Origin: Rhodoferax bucti
GTDB lineage: Bacteria > Pseudomonadota > Gammaproteobacteria > Burkholderiales > Burkholderiaceae_C
Direction of reading: 5' to 3'
NCBI RefSeq assembly: GCF_005876985.1
Contig: NZ_VAHD01000002.1
Coordinates: 1 to 64,000 of the forward strand
DNA length: 64,000 nucleotides
Position numbers and translations under genes: made by a program. Below, in pieces: positions 34,872 through 44,974 of this stretch. Numbering within the stretch: position 1 is the first letter of the stretch; each line of letters starts with the position of its first letter. The notes beneath the pieces were generated by a model. The model saw only the letters and a list, made by a program, of their open reading frames with translations. It was not told where the DNA came from and ran no database searches.

Positions 34872-35999
34872 ATGCCCATGTCCACGACGGAGAGCATTCC
34901 GGCCAACTTGACCCGAATTATCGCGGATGCCATCGAAAAAGCGGGCGGCTGGATCGGATTTGACACTTTCATGGCCCAGGCTTTGTATGCGCCGGGTTGG
35001 GGGTACTACGCCAACGGCTCTACCAAATTCGGCCAGATGCCCCAAGGTCTGGTCGGCGAAGCAGGGGTAGAGGGGGCCGGCAGCGACTTTGTGACTGCAC
35101 CCGAAATCAGCCCCTTGTTCGGCCAGGCGCTGGCTCGCCAGGTGGCCCAGGTGCTGGACGCTACAGGCACCGACGAAGTTTGGGAATTCGGTGCAGGCAC
35201 CGGCGCCTTGGCGCTGCAGTTGCTCGAAGCATTGGGCGACCGAGTGCGCTCGTACACGATTGTGGATCTGTCAGATTCCTTGAAAGCCCGCCAGCGCGAG
35301 CGGCTGGCGGCGCATGCCGGCAAGGTGCAATGGGCGAGCGCGCTGCCTGCGCAAATGCGTGGCGTGGTGGTGGGTAATGAGGTGCTGGATGCCATGCCGG
35401 TGCAGCTCTTGGCCCGCGTCGGCGGGGTCTGGCATGAGCGTGGCGTGGCCTTGGCGCAAGGGCAGCTGGTGTGGGCGGACAAGCCTACGGCCTTGCGCCC
35501 GCCTGTCGAGATTGAGGGCGAGCACGATTACCTGACCGAAGTGCATGCGCAGGGCGAGGCCTTTGTCCGCACGCTGGCTGACCATCTGCAGCTGGGGGCA
35601 GTGTTGTTGCTGGACTACGGTTTCCCTGAGAGTGAGTACTACCATGTACAGCGCTCGGGCGGCACCGTCATGTGCCACCGCGCCCACAAGGCGGATGCCG
35701 ACCCCTTGAGTGATGTGGGACTCAAAGACATCACCGCCCATGTGAACTTTACCGGCGTGGCCTTGGCAGCCCAGGACGCCGGAATGGATGTGTTGGGCTA
35801 CACCAATCAAGCCCACTTTTTGATGAACTGCGGGCTGGTGGAGGCCATGCAATCGCAACCCCTGCAAGCCCGCGTGGCGGCCCAAAAGCTGCTCATGGAG
35901 CATGAAATGGGCGAGCTTTTCAAGGTGGTTGCGGTGGGGCGCGGGGTGTATACGCCATTGCTCGGCTTTGCCCGTGGAGATCGCACCCACCGCCTGTAG
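34872..35999 (+). CDS. MidA/NDUFAF7-family SAM-dependent methyltransferase
   Basis: A class I methyltransferase of about 375 residues: GFDTFMAQALYAPGWGYYANG, then DFVTAPEISPLFGQALARQV, the SAM-binding EFGAGTGALALQLL and GNEVLDAMPVQ. These are hallmarks of the family of mitochondrial NDUFAF7, which methylates an arginine of complex I subunit NDUFS2. The bacterial substrate is unproven. In-frame starts at 34848 (GTG), 34872 and 34878 are all possible. It is divergent from the pterin cluster. Confidence 0.85.
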   Translation: MPMSTTESIPANLTRIIADAIEKAGGWIGFDTFMAQALYAPGWGYYANGSTKFGQMPQGLVGEAGVEGAGSDFVTAPEISPLFGQALARQVAQVLDATGTDEVWEFGAGTGALALQLLEALGDRVRSYTIVDLSDSLKARQRERLAAHAGKVQWASALPAQMRGVVVGNEVLDAMPVQLLARVGGVWHERGVALAQGQLVWADKPTALRPPVEIEGEHDYLTEVHAQGEAFVRTLADHLQLGAVLLLDYGFPESEYYHVQRSGGTVMCHRAHKADADPLSDVGLKDITAHVNFTGVALAAQDAGMDVLGYTNQAHFLMNCGLVEAMQSQPLQARVAAQKLLMEHEMGELFKVVAVGRGVYTPLLGFARGDRTHRL

Positions 36000-36065
36000 C
36001 CCTGCGGGTTTCGTGGGTACTGCACAAAAAGCGTTGAGAGGGTGTAAATAGTCCGGCTACAATCT

Positions 36066-36084
36066 AAATGCGAATTGTTGTTAT
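36066..36084. promoter_or_regulatory. Putative Fur box before the ferric-iron transporter
   Basis: AAATGCGAATTGTTGTTAT resembles betaproteobacterial Fur sites (imperfect inverted repeats of AATGANAAT). It lies about 50 bases before the iron-binding protein gene, consistent with iron repression. Confidence 0.5.
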
Positions 36085-36135
36085 TTGTGTTGTGGCCGTT
36101 TACACACCGGCATCTTTCCATCCATAGCCTGCACC

Positions 36136-37158
36136 ATGAAACGTAACTTTCTGACTTCTGTTTTTCGCTTGGCCGCTTTGAGCGCTGCTGTTGCCGTGGG
36201 CCTGCCTGCGCTGGCCCAGACGCCGTCGCCCGAGGGCATTCTGGTTTACAACGCCCAGCACGCCAGCTTGACCCAGGCGTGGGCGGAGGCCTTCACCAAA
36301 GAAACCGGCATCAAGGTTACTTTGCGCCAAGGTGGCGACACCGAATTGGGCAACCAGTTGGTGCAAGAAGGTGCCGCATCCCCGGCTGATGTGTTTTTGA
36401 CGGAAAACTCCCCCGCCATGGCGCTGGTCGATGGCGCCGGCCTGTTCGCGCCCCTGGATCCCGCCACCATCAATCAAATCGCGCCGGCTTACCGTACCGC
36501 CCATGGCCGCTGGGTCGGCATCGCGGCACGCAGCACCGTGTTTGTGTACAGAAAAACCAAGTTCACACCGGACCAGCTTCCCAAGTCCTTGATGGATTTG
36601 GCCAAGCCCGAGTGGAAGGGCCGCTGGGCGGCGTCACCCGCAGGTGCTGACTTCCAAGCCATTGTGAGCGCGGTGTTGGAGCTCAAGGGTGAAGCTGCCA
36701 CTGTTGCCTGGCTCAAGGGCATGAAAGACAACGTGGTGCCCTTCAAGGGCAACAGCATCGCCATGAAGGCGGTGAATGCCGGCCAGGTGGATGGTGCGGT
36801 GATTTACCACTACTACTATTACGGCGACATGGCCAAGACCGGTGAAAACAGCGAGAAGGTCGGCCTGCACTACTTCCGCAACGAAGACCCGGGCGCTTTT
36901 GTGAGCATTTCTGGCGGCGGCGTGCTGGCTTCCAGCAAGCACAAGGCCGAAGCCCAGGCTTTCGTGAAATGGATCACCGGCAAGGGTGGGCAAGAGATTC
37001 TGCGCACCGGCAACTCGTTTGAGTACGCTGTAGGTCAGGGTGCGGCCTCCCACCGCAGCTTGGTGCCGCTGGCCGATTTGAATGCCCCCAAGGTCGAGCC
37101 GGCTAAACTCAACAGCAAAAAGGTATCGGACCTGATGACCCAGGCCGGCTTGTTGTAA
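36136..37158 (+). CDS. fbpA: Periplasmic ferric-iron-binding protein
   Basis: The solute-binding subunit of an FbpABC/FutA-type Fe(III) importer, 340 residues. The signal peptide is [20 protein letters not shown]... ending ALA before QTPSPEG. The mature part opens [18 protein letters not shown] and carries the tyrosine-rich YHYYYYGD segment, whose Tyr pair coordinates iron in this family. The ATG at 36136 begins the signal peptide; longer starts are discounted. The permease and ATPase genes follow directly, and a Fur-type site precedes it. Confidence 0.9.
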   Translation: MKRNFLTSVFRLAALSAAVAVGLPALAQTPSPEGILVYNAQHASLTQAWAEAFTKETGIKVTLRQGGDTELGNQLVQEGAASPADVFLTENSPAMALVDGAGLFAPLDPATINQIAPAYRTAHGRWVGIAARSTVFVYRKTKFTPDQLPKSLMDLAKPEWKGRWAASPAGADFQAIVSAVLELKGEAATVAWLKGMKDNVVPFKGNSIAMKAVNAGQVDGAVIYHYYYYGDMAKTGENSEKVGLHYFRNEDPGAFVSISGGGVLASSKHKAEAQAFVKWITGKGGQEILRTGNSFEYAVGQGAASHRSLVPLADLNAPKVEPAKLNSKKVSDLMTQAGLL

Positions 37159-37165
37159 TTCGTTT

Positions 37166-38734
37166 GTGACTTCTCTCGCGGTGCATATCCCTGCGCCCCT
37201 GGCCCGCCCCGCGCGTCAGGGGCGTTTGTCGTGGGTGGTTCTGGCGGCCCTCGCGGTTTCGGTTTTTGCTTTACTGCCCTTGGGCTTTGTGGCGTGGGTG
37301 GCGTTTCAGAGCGGTTGGGATACGGTCGTGGCGCTGGTATTCCGGCCCCGCGTGGGGGAGTTGTTGGTCAACACGGCCATGCTGGTGGTGCTGACGGTGC
37401 CTTTGTCGATCGGGCTATCGCTCACGCTGGCGTGGCTCACTGAGCGCTCGGATTTGCCCGGTGCACGCTGGTGGTCCTGGCTGGCGGCCGCGCCGCTGGC
37501 GGTGCCAGCCTTTGTGCACAGCTATGCCTGGATCAGCGTGGCGCCCGCCATGCATGGCCTGTGGGCGGCGGTGCTGATTTCCGTGGTGGCCTATTTCCCC
37601 TTTGTGTACCTGCCGATTGCAGCGGCCTTGCGTCGGCTCGATCCGGCAATGGAAGATGCGGCTGCCTCGCTGGGCTACGGCCCGTGGGCGGTGTTTTTCA
37701 AGGTGGTGCTGCCGCAACTGCGCTTGGCGATCTGGGGTGGGGCGCTGCTGGTGGGCCTGCATCTGCTGGCGGAGTACGGGTTGTTTGTGACCATCCGCTT
37801 TGATACGTTCACCACGGCCATCGTGGACCAGTTCCAGTCCACTTACAACGGCCCGGCGGCCAATATGCTGGCTGGCGTGTTGGTGTTGTGCTGCTTTGTT
37901 TTGCTGGGGCTGGAGGCGGGCACCCGGGGCCGGGAGCGCTATGCGCGCGTGGGCGCCGGCTCGGCACGCCAAGTACCGCTGCGGGCGCTGGGGCGTTGGG
38001 CGCCGGTCTGTGTGTTGTTGCCGGCCGCTACGGCGCTCTTGTCGCTCGGGGTTCCTCTGGTCACTTTGACGCGCTGGCTGTGGGCCGGTGGCGCAGAAGT
38101 CTGGAACTTCAAAGAATTAGCCCCTGCGCTGTGGCAGACCCTGCTGCTGGCCGGTTTGGGGGCGTTGCTGACCACGCTGTCTGCGGTGCCCATGGCGTGG
38201 TTGTCCATCCGCTCCCCCGGCAAAGCCCAGCGTTGGGTGGAGGGGGCAAACTATTTGGCCGGCGCCTTGCCCGGCATCGTGGTGGCTTTGGCGCTGGTGA
38301 CGATTACCGTGCGCGTGGCGCGGCCGCTCTATCAAACGGTGTTTACCGTGTTGCTGGCGTACGCACTGATGTTTTTGCCCCGTGCGCTGGTGAGCTTGCG
38401 GGCCGGCATTGCACAGGCGCCCATGGAGCTGGAGCAGGCTGCTCGCAGCCTGGGCCGCACCCCGTTGCAGGCGCTGTGGCACATCACCATGCGCCTGGCC
38501 GCACCGGGGGCGGCTTCGGGCTACGCCATGGTGTTCTTGGCCATCACTACCGAACTCACGGCCACTTTGTTGCTGGCTCCCAATGGCACCCAGACTTTGG
38601 CGACCGCGTTCTGGTCGCACAGTGCAGAGATTGATTACGCCGGTGCCGCGCCTTATGCGCTGCTCATGGTGTTGCTCTCTTTGCCGCTGACCTGGATGCT
38701 GTACCTCCAATCCCGACGCATGGCTGGACGATGA
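37166..38734 (+). CDS. fbpB: Ferric-iron ABC transporter permease
   Basis: A fused double permease of 522 residues with about 12 membrane helices. Each half carries an EAA loop: [22 protein letters not shown] and [21 protein letters not shown], which contact the ATPase. This duplicated layout is typical of FbpB/SfuB proteins. A GTG start seven bases after fbpA lacks a strong ribosome site, suggesting coupling to fbpA. The stop overlaps fbpC. Confidence 0.92.
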   Translation: MTSLAVHIPAPLARPARQGRLSWVVLAALAVSVFALLPLGFVAWVAFQSGWDTVVALVFRPRVGELLVNTAMLVVLTVPLSIGLSLTLAWLTERSDLPGARWWSWLAAAPLAVPAFVHSYAWISVAPAMHGLWAAVLISVVAYFPFVYLPIAAALRRLDPAMEDAAASLGYGPWAVFFKVVLPQLRLAIWGGALLVGLHLLAEYGLFVTIRFDTFTTAIVDQFQSTYNGPAANMLAGVLVLCCFVLLGLEAGTRGRERYARVGAGSARQVPLRALGRWAPVCVLLPAATALLSLGVPLVTLTRWLWAGGAEVWNFKELAPALWQTLLLAGLGALLTTLSAVPMAWLSIRSPGKAQRWVEGANYLAGALPGIVVALALVTITVRVARPLYQTVFTVLLAYALMFLPRALVSLRAGIAQAPMELEQAARSLGRTPLQALWHITMRLAAPGAASGYAMVFLAITTELTATLLLAPNGTQTLATAFWSHSAEIDYAGAAPYALLMVLLSLPLTWMLYLQSRRMAGR

Positions 38735-39798
38735 CGACTCTTGAACTGCACGGCGTGCACAAATCGTATGGAAACGTGGAGGCCCTCAAAGGCATTCACC
38801 TGAGCGTGCCGCGCGGCAGCCGCACGGCCATCGTGGGGCCTTCGGGCTCGGGTAAAACGAGCCTGCTGCGCATCATTGCCGGCTTTGAGGCGCCGGATGC
38901 CGGCCGCGTGGTGTTGCAGGGCCAGGTGCTGGCAGACGGCCCCGCCATCGTGCCCGCGCACCAGCGTGGCATCGGCTATGTGCCGCAAGACGGCGCGTTG
39001 TTTCCGCACCTGAGCGTGGCCGACAACGTGGGCTTCGGATTGGACAAATCAGCCCCCGATCGCAAGGCGCGGATTGACGAACTGATGGACATGGTCTCGC
39101 TGGATCGCGCCATGCTGCAGCGCCGCCCGCATGAACTCTCCGGTGGGCAGCAGCAACGGGTGGCGCTGGCACGCGCTTTGGCGCAGCGCCCCAAGTTGAT
39201 GCTGCTGGACGAGCCTTTTTCTGCGCTGGATACCGGCCTACGGGCCTCTACCCGCAAGGCGGTGGCACAGCTGCTGCAGGCTGCGGGTATCACCACCATT
39301 CTGGTCACGCACGACCAGGCCGAGGCCCTCTCGTTTGCCGACCAAGTGGCGGTGATGCGGGGTGGGGTGCTGGCGCAGGTGGGCACGCCGCTGGACCTGT
39401 ATTTGCGGCCCAATGATCCGGTCACTGCCAGCTTCTTGGGCGATGCGGTGGTGCTGGATGCGACCTTGTCTGCTGGCTGGGCGGATTGCGCGCTGGGCCG
39501 ATTGCCCACGCAAGAGCATGCCCGTGCGGGTGCCGGCCAGATTTTGCTGCGCCCGGAGCAACTGGCGGTGTGTGCTCTGGATGATGCCACCTCGCCCGCT
39601 GGCCTTGCCACTCCCTGCGCAGGCACGGTGGTGGAAGCCGACTTTTGCGGTGCGGTGTGTGAGCTGATCGTGCGACTCGACCAGCCCTCCCAAGGCGGCT
39701 TGGTGCATGTGCACAGCGCAGGCTTGGATGCCCCGCCCGTGGGTGCGCGGGTGGCCGTATCGGCCCGCGGCACTGCGCATGTATTTCCCGCATCCTGA
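38731..39798 (+). CDS. fbpC: Ferric-iron ABC transporter ATP-binding protein
   Basis: The 355-residue ATPase of the importer: Walker [10 protein letters not shown], signature [15 protein letters not shown], Walker [13 protein letters not shown] and the switch VTHDQAEA, followed by a regulatory TOBE-like C-terminal domain (about 240-355). ATG 38731 overlaps the permease stop, closing a three-gene operon. Confidence 0.93.
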   Translation: MTTLELHGVHKSYGNVEALKGIHLSVPRGSRTAIVGPSGSGKTSLLRIIAGFEAPDAGRVVLQGQVLADGPAIVPAHQRGIGYVPQDGALFPHLSVADNVGFGLDKSAPDRKARIDELMDMVSLDRAMLQRRPHELSGGQQQRVALARALAQRPKLMLLDEPFSALDTGLRASTRKAVAQLLQAAGITTILVTHDQAEALSFADQVAVMRGGVLAQVGTPLDLYLRPNDPVTASFLGDAVVLDATLSAGWADCALGRLPTQEHARAGAGQILLRPEQLAVCALDDATSPAGLATPCAGTVVEADFCGAVCELIVRLDQPSQGGLVHVHSAGLDAPPVGARVAVSARGTAHVFPAS

Positions 39799-39875
39799 GA
39801 TTTGGCAGTAACAACCCCGTAACGCCGGTGGGTGGTTGCGGGGTAGTATCGGCGCGCCATTTTAAGGAATGTTTA

Positions 39876-40247
39876 ATGATGCAGACCACCTTGCGCACCG
39901 AGACCATTGAACGCACCCTGCGCCCCTGGGGCTGGTACGAAACCATTTCCGAGGTGCCGGGCAACAAAATCAAGCGCATCGGCGTGTACCCCGGTCAGCA
40001 GCTGAGCTTGCAAAAGCACCACCAGCGCGCCGAGCACTGGGTGGTGACAACGGGCACCGCCCGGGTGACGCTGGATGACCGCCAGTTTGACCTGCAGCCC
40101 GGTGAGTATTGCGACATTGCCATCGGCCAGGTGCACCGCTTGACCAACCTGACGGATGCGCCGGTAGAAATTGTGGAAGTACAGTTCGGCAGTTATCTGG
40201 GGGAGGACGATATCGTTCGCCTGCAAGACGACTACGGCCGCAACTGA
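39876..40247 (+). CDS. Cupin, mannose-6-phosphate isomerase type II-like
   Basis: A 123-residue single-domain cupin: RPWGWYETI, then KIKRIGVYPGQQLSLQKHHQRAEHWVVTTGTARV and PGEYCDIAIGQVHRLTN, with metal-binding histidines in KHHQRAEH and H in GQVHR. It matches the C-terminal domain of bifunctional mannose-6-phosphate isomerase/GDP-mannose pyrophosphorylase. Start 39876 follows AAGGA. Its place ahead of a ROK kinase and a hexose importer suggests a role in mannose entry into fructose-6-phosphate. Confidence 0.8.
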   Translation: MMQTTLRTETIERTLRPWGWYETISEVPGNKIKRIGVYPGQQLSLQKHHQRAEHWVVTTGTARVTLDDRQFDLQPGEYCDIAIGQVHRLTNLTDAPVEIVEVQFGSYLGEDDIVRLQDDYGRN

Positions 40248-40292
40248 AACCCCACCCCCTGTGTGTTACCAAGATTTGAGAGCGAGTGCAGC

Positions 40293-41273
40293 ATGGCTTT
40301 GACCCAAGAGATTGAACTGAACATTGCCCCCGGCACCGCGCCCGTGGCCTGTGTAGACATTGGCGGCACCAAAGTGGCCGTCAACATTGCCGATGCGGCC
40401 GGTGTGCGGGGCAAGGTGTCCGAGCCCACCGCCAAAGAGGGTGACAACGACGCCTTGGCGCGCCAGATCATCCGCATGGTAGGTGAGAGCTGTGCGCTGG
40501 CAGGCGTTGCTGTGGCAGACATCGCCGCAGTGGGTGTGGCCACTTGTGGCCCGTTTGTGATGAATCAGGGCTTGGTAGAGCTGGCCGGCCCCAATATTTG
40601 CGGTGGCTTGGCGGGCAAAGCCCGTGGCCTGCCCAACGACTGGGCGACCGCCTTGCTCGAAGCCCCGCTCAAAGCCGCCTTCCCCAACGTGCGGGTGGAG
40701 AACGACGGCGTAGGCGCCTTGGAGGCCGAGCGCCGCTGGGGTGCATTGCAGGGCGTGGCGAACTGCGCGTACGTAACCTGGAGCACCGGCATCGGCATGG
40801 GACTGTGTGTGGATGGCCACATTTTGCGTGGCAAAAACGGAAACGCCGGCCACGCCGGCCACACCTTTGTGAGCTCCAACGATGACGCCCTGTGCGGCTG
40901 CGGCAACGTGGGTGATGTGGAAGGCTTGGTGGCGGGTAACGCGATTCCGCGCCGTTTTTCAGCCCAGGGTTTTGCGGATGCTGCTACGCTTTTTGTAGCT
41001 GCTCGCGCAGGCGATGCGGGCGCTACCGCCATTGTGGATGATCTTTGCAACGTGATGGGGCGTACGCTTTACAACATGGTGGCGACCCTCGACCTGCAGC
41101 GCATCAGCGTGGGCGGTAGCGTGTTCTGGCACAACCGCGACTACCTGTTGCCCAAGTTGCAAGCGGCCCTGAAAGGCAAATTGCCCGCCCTGACCGATGG
41201 CGTGGAGATCGTGCCTGCTGGCCTGGGCGAGAAGGTGGGCGACTACGCCGCTTTGGCTCTGGTGGTGGCCTGA
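40293..41273 (+). CDS. ROK-family sugar kinase
   Basis: A 326-residue ROK protein: ATP loop DIGGTKVAVNIAD, substrate-loop VENDGVGALEAERRWG, and the zinc motif CGCGNVGDVEG near HAGHT. It probably phosphorylates glucose or mannose brought in by the downstream ABC importer. There is no N-terminal HTH, so it is an enzyme and not a ROK repressor. The segment ADAATLFVAARAGDAGAT overlaps a repeat copy. Substrate cannot be fixed from the sequence. Confidence 0.85.
   Translation: MALTQEIELNIAPGTAPVACVDIGGTKVAVNIADAAGVRGKVSEPTAKEGDNDALARQIIRMVGESCALAGVAVADIAAVGVATCGPFVMNQGLVELAGPNICGGLAGKARGLPNDWATALLEAPLKAAFPNVRVENDGVGALEAERRWGALQGVANCAYVTWSTGIGMGLCVDGHILRGKNGNAGHAGHTFVSSNDDALCGCGNVGDVEGLVAGNAIPRRFSAQGFADAATLFVAARAGDAGATAIVDDLCNVMGRTLYNMVATLDLQRISVGGSVFWHNRDYLLPKLQAALKGKLPALTDGVEIVPAGLGEKVGDYAALALVVA
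40980..41030 (+). repeat. Dispersed double-hairpin repeat, copy C (inside the ROK kinase)
   Basis: Contains GCTAC-N6-GTAGCTGCTCGCGC, a short spacer and GGGCGCTACCGCC. Both hairpins are intact, read in frame as ATLFVAARAGDAGAT. Confidence 0.7.
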
Positions 41274-41363
41274 GTACTAAATCAAATCGATAGATCTAAG
41301 TTCTCCTAGGGAAACTCCTAGTAGTTTGGCGTTAAAAATTAATTAAAAATTAATTAATTCAAG

Positions 41364-41378
41364 TGGACATGGTGTCCA
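41364..41378. promoter_or_regulatory. Candidate operator before the sugar ABC operon
   Basis: TGGACATGGTGTCCA is an inverted repeat (TGGACA/TGTCCA) 70 bases before the first binding-protein gene, just after an AT-rich tract (41330-41360) with repeated TTAATTAA. It could bind a sugar-responsive repressor; no regulator gene is adjacent. Confidence 0.45.
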
Positions 41379-41447
41379 ATTGAATTCAACGTTGCTTCCG
41401 GCCCGTTTTGTTGCAGAGCCGGACAGACAAACTTTTTTGGAGACAAG

Positions 41448-42698
41448 ATGTTGAAGCTTTCTAAACTCGCCACCGCAGTGGCACTCGTGGTTGCTGGTTC
41501 GGCCGCTGTGGCTGGTGAAGTGGAAGTCCTGCACTACTGGACATCCGGCGGCGAAGCCAAGTCTGTGGCTGAACTGAAGAAGATCATGCAAGGCAAGGGC
41601 CACACATGGAAAGACTTCGCAGTGGCCGGCGGTGGCGGTGACAACGCAGCGACCGTGCTGAAGAGCCGTGTGGTGAGCGGCAACCCACCTGCAGCTGCCC
41701 AGATCAAGGGTCCAGCCATCCAGGAATGGGCTTCTGAAGGCGTATTGGCTAACTTGGATGCGACTGCCAAGGCTGAAAAGTGGGACGAGCTGTTGCCCAA
41801 GGTGGTGGCTGACGTCATGAAGTACAAAGGCAACTACGTTGCTGCTCCCGTGAATGTGCACCGCGTGAACTGGATGTGGGCTAACTCCGCTGTCTTGAAA
41901 AAGGCTGGCGTGACTGCTACCCCCAAGACATGGGACGAGTTCTTCGCTGCTGCTGAAAAGGTCAAGAAGGCCGGCCTGATCCCCGTGGCACACGGTGGCC
42001 AAAACTGGCAAGACTTCACCACCTTCGAGTCCGTGGCTCTGGGCGTGGGCGGTACCAAGTTCTACAACGACGCTTTGATCAAGCTGGACGAAAAGGCTTT
42101 GACCAGCGCCACCATGACCAAGGTGTTGGAAACATTCCGCAAGGTCAAGGGTTACACCGACGCTGCTGCTCCTGGCCGCGACTGGAACCTGGCCACTGCC
42201 ATGGTGATCCAAGAGAAGGCAGCCTTCCAGTTCATGGGTGACTGGGCCAAGGGCGAGTTCTCCGCTGCGGGCAAGGTTCCCGGCAAGGACTACATCTGCG
42301 CTGCTGCTCCCGGCACCGCCAATGCTTACACCTTCAACGTGGATTCCTTTGCCATGTACAAGCTGAAGGACGCTGGCGCTCAAAAGGCCCAGGCGGATCT
42401 GGCTGCTTCCATCATGGGCACCGAGTTCCAGGAAGTGTTCAACTTGAACAAGGGTTCCATCCCTGTGCGTTTGAACATGTCTATGGACAAGTTTGACGAT
42501 TGCGCCAAGACTTCCGCCAAGGACTTCGTGTCTACCGCCAAGTCCGGTGGTCTGGTTCCTTCCGTGGCCCACGGCATGGCGATCAAGCCTGCTGCTGAAG
42601 GCGCGATCAAGGACGCCGTGTCCCAGTTCTGGAACGACGACAAGATCTCCGTCGCTGACGGCGTGAAGAACATCGCCAAGGCCGCTGCTACCAAGTAA
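41448..42698 (+). CDS. Sugar ABC transporter substrate-binding protein, copy 1
   Basis: A 416-residue periplasmic protein with the signal peptide MLKLSKLATAVALVVAGSAA and cleavage before GEVEVLHYW. The mature part (WTSGGEAKSVAELK, then FQFMGDWAKGEF and FNVDSFAMYKL) matches glucose/mannose-binding proteins of the CUT1 family, like GtsA of Pseudomonas. A TTGGAGA ribosome site precedes it. Codon use is more biased than in neighbours (many GCT, GTG and CTG), which suggests high expression. It is followed by a close paralogue and then the permeases. Confidence 0.9.
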   Translation: MLKLSKLATAVALVVAGSAAVAGEVEVLHYWTSGGEAKSVAELKKIMQGKGHTWKDFAVAGGGGDNAATVLKSRVVSGNPPAAAQIKGPAIQEWASEGVLANLDATAKAEKWDELLPKVVADVMKYKGNYVAAPVNVHRVNWMWANSAVLKKAGVTATPKTWDEFFAAAEKVKKAGLIPVAHGGQNWQDFTTFESVALGVGGTKFYNDALIKLDEKALTSATMTKVLETFRKVKGYTDAAAPGRDWNLATAMVIQEKAAFQFMGDWAKGEFSAAGKVPGKDYICAAAPGTANAYTFNVDSFAMYKLKDAGAQKAQADLAASIMGTEFQEVFNLNKGSIPVRLNMSMDKFDDCAKTSAKDFVSTAKSGGLVPSVAHGMAIKPAAEGAIKDAVSQFWNDDKISVADGVKNIAKAAATK

Positions 42699-42737
42699 GC
42701 CCTGGTCCGGCGCTACGGCGCCGTTCTCCTAAAGATG

Positions 42738-42763
42738 GCCCCATCCCTTGACGGGGGTGGGGC
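42738..42763 (+). terminator. Hairpin between the tandem binding-protein genes
   Basis: GCCCCATCCC pairs with GGGGTGGGGC across a TTGAC-containing loop, followed by TATTT. A leaky terminator or mRNA stabiliser after the first binding-protein gene would raise it above the rest of the operon. Confidence 0.5.
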
Positions 42764-42797
42764 TATTTCCAATCACGTGTTCTTCGGGTCTATTTCC

Positions 42798-44060
42798 ATG
42801 TCTCTCTCTGCATTTGCGCGCGCTCTTGCCGCAGCATGCGTGCTCTGCACCAGCGCAGGGGCGCAGGCTGGCGAGGTGGAGGTGTTGCACTACTGGACGT
42901 CCGGTGGTGAGGCCAAATCCGTCGCAGAGCTCAAGGACATGATGGGCAAACGTGGCCACACCTGGAAAGACTTCACCGTCACCGGTGGCGGTGGCCAAAA
43001 CGCCATGGCCGTGCTCAAGCAGCGCGTGCTGGCAGGCAATTCTCCGGCGGCAGCCAACATCAAAGGCCCGGCGATCCAGGAGTGGGCCGAGTTGGGTGTG
43101 CTGACCAACCTCGACGCGATGGCATCGTTCGAAAGGTGGGATGAAGCACTCCCCAAGGTCGTTGCCGACCAAATGAAATACAAGGGCCGCTACGTGGCCG
43201 TCCCGGTGAACGTACACCGGGTGAACTGGTTATGGGCTAACTCTGCGGTGCTGAAAAAAGCCGGCGTAACCGCATTGCCCAAGACCTATGACGAATTTTT
43301 TGCCGCTGCCGACAAGATCAAGGCTGCCGGTTTTATTCCTGTCGCACACGGCGGACAGGACTGGCAGGATTTCACCGTGTTTGAGTCCGTGGTGCTCGGC
43401 GTGGGTGGCCCCGCCTTGTATGACAAAGCCTTGCTCAAGCTGGACCGCGCAGCGATCAGCAGCGACGAGATGAAGAAAGCGCTGGAAACCTTCCGCCGCA
43501 TCAAGTCCTACACCGACGCCAACTCCAATGGCCGGGATTGGAACGTGACCACCGAACTGGTCATCAACGCCAAAGCCGGCTTCCAGTTTATGGGCGATTG
43601 GGCCAAGGGCGAGTTTCTGGCTGCGGGCCAGACGCCGGGCAAAGAGTTCACCTGCTCCGCAGCGCCGGGGACCGACAAGGCCTACACGTTCAACGTGGAT
43701 TCTTTCGCCATGTTCCAGCTCAAGGGCTGGGAGGCGCAAAAAGCCCAGGGCTACCTGGCCTACCTGCTGATGGGCAAAGACTTTCAGGAAAAGTTCAACC
43801 TGCGCAAAGGCTCCATCCCGGTGCGCTTAGGCATGAACATGGACAAGTTTGACGACTGCGCCAAAACCTCGGCCAAAGACTTTGTGAGCACCGCCAACAC
43901 CGGCGCACTGGTGCCCTCCGTGGCCCACGGCATGGCGCTGGCCTCGTCGCAGCAGGCGGCCATGCGTGCAGCAGTGAGCGAGTTTTGGAACAACGACAAG
44001 CAAAGCGTGAGTGACGCTGTTGCCGCCTTGGTGGCCGTGAGCGCGCCCAAGAAAAAGTAA
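42798..44060 (+). CDS. Sugar ABC transporter substrate-binding protein, copy 2
   Basis: A 420-residue paralogue of the preceding gene, near-identical in many blocks (GEVEVLHYWTSGGEAKSVAE; VPVNVHRVNWLWANSAVLKK; QFMGDWAKGEF). ATG 42798 starts the signal peptide MSLSAFARALAAACVLCTSA; an open frame upstream (from 42735) covers the hairpin and is rejected. It is six bases from the permease gene, so it is coupled to the membrane components. Codon use is less biased than in copy 1. The two may differ in sugar preference or expression. Confidence 0.88.
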   Translation: MSLSAFARALAAACVLCTSAGAQAGEVEVLHYWTSGGEAKSVAELKDMMGKRGHTWKDFTVTGGGGQNAMAVLKQRVLAGNSPAAANIKGPAIQEWAELGVLTNLDAMASFERWDEALPKVVADQMKYKGRYVAVPVNVHRVNWLWANSAVLKKAGVTALPKTYDEFFAAADKIKAAGFIPVAHGGQDWQDFTVFESVVLGVGGPALYDKALLKLDRAAISSDEMKKALETFRRIKSYTDANSNGRDWNVTTELVINAKAGFQFMGDWAKGEFLAAGQTPGKEFTCSAAPGTDKAYTFNVDSFAMFQLKGWEAQKAQGYLAYLLMGKDFQEKFNLRKGSIPVRLGMNMDKFDDCAKTSAKDFVSTANTGALVPSVAHGMALASSQQAAMRAAVSEFWNNDKQSVSDAVAALVAVSAPKKK

Positions 44061-44065
44061 GACCT

Positions 44066-44944
44066 ATGAAAACCCTAGAAAACATCCTCCCCAAGCTGGT
44101 GATTGCCCCGGGCTTTGTGCTCGGCTTCGCCTTCATTTACGGATTCATGATCTGGAACGGCATTCTGTCCGTCACCGGCTCACGCATGCTGCCCAACTAC
44201 GAAGAGTTCGTAGGGCTGGAGCAATACGTGCGCCTGTGGGAGATGGACCGCTGGTACATCGCCCTCAAAAACCTTGGCATCTTTAGCGTGCTGTACGTGG
44301 GCGGCTCCATGGCACTGGGCATGGGCTTGGCGATTTTTCTGGACCAGAAAATCCGCGCTGAAGGCGTGCTGCGCACCATTTACCTGTACCCCATGGCGCT
44401 GTCGTTCATCGTGACCGGCACTGCCTGGAAATGGATTTTGAACCCCAGCCTGGGTCTGGAAAAATTGGCCCACGACTTTGGCTGGACCAGCTTCAGCTTC
44501 GACTGGCTGGTGCAATCGGAAACCGCCATCTACTGTGTGGTGATTGCCGGCATCTGGCAATCGGCCGGCTTTGCCATGGCCTTGTCCCTCGCGGGCTTGC
44601 GTGGCATTGACGACAGCATCATCAAGGCCGCCCAGATCGACGGTGCTTCGCTGCCCCGCATCTACTGGCGCATTATTCTGCCCATCCTGCGCCCCGTGGT
44701 GTTCTCCACCGTGTTGGTGTTGTCGCACCTCTCCATCAAGAGTTTTGACTTGGTGATGGCGTTGACATCTGGTGGCCCCGGCTATGCGTCTGACGTACCC
44801 GCCACCTTCATGTACGTGATGAGCTTCACCCGTGGCCAGATCGGCTTGGGTGCCGCCAGCGCCACCATGATGCTGGTGTTTGTGGCGGCCCTTGTGGTGC
44901 CCTACCTGTACAGCGAATTGCGCACCAAACCCCACGACCGTTAA
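44066..44944 (+). CDS. Sugar ABC transporter permease 1 (MalF-like)
   Basis: A 292-residue CUT1 permease with six membrane helices. The EAA motif is IIKAAQIDGASLPRIYWRIILPIL (about 190-213). N-terminal helices begin at LVIAPGFVLGFAFIYGFMIW. It starts six bases after the second binding protein and pairs with the permease at 44975. Confidence 0.92.
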   Translation: MKTLENILPKLVIAPGFVLGFAFIYGFMIWNGILSVTGSRMLPNYEEFVGLEQYVRLWEMDRWYIALKNLGIFSVLYVGGSMALGMGLAIFLDQKIRAEGVLRTIYLYPMALSFIVTGTAWKWILNPSLGLEKLAHDFGWTSFSFDWLVQSETAIYCVVIAGIWQSAGFAMALSLAGLRGIDDSIIKAAQIDGASLPRIYWRIILPILRPVVFSTVLVLSHLSIKSFDLVMALTSGGPGYASDVPATFMYVMSFTRGQIGLGAASATMMLVFVAALVVPYLYSELRTKPHDR

Positions 44945-44974
44945 TTCACGACCGTCCCACCACGATCGCACCCT

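Noticed and set aside
34801-34972. Longer N-terminus for the FolM-like SDR
   Set aside because: The extension lacks similarity, precedes the Rossmann strand by 57 residues and overlaps the divergent methyltransferase start.
39798-39875. Terminator after fbpC
   Set aside because: A weak stem (CCCCGTAAC/GTTGCGGGG) exists but has no T-tail, so it is not called.
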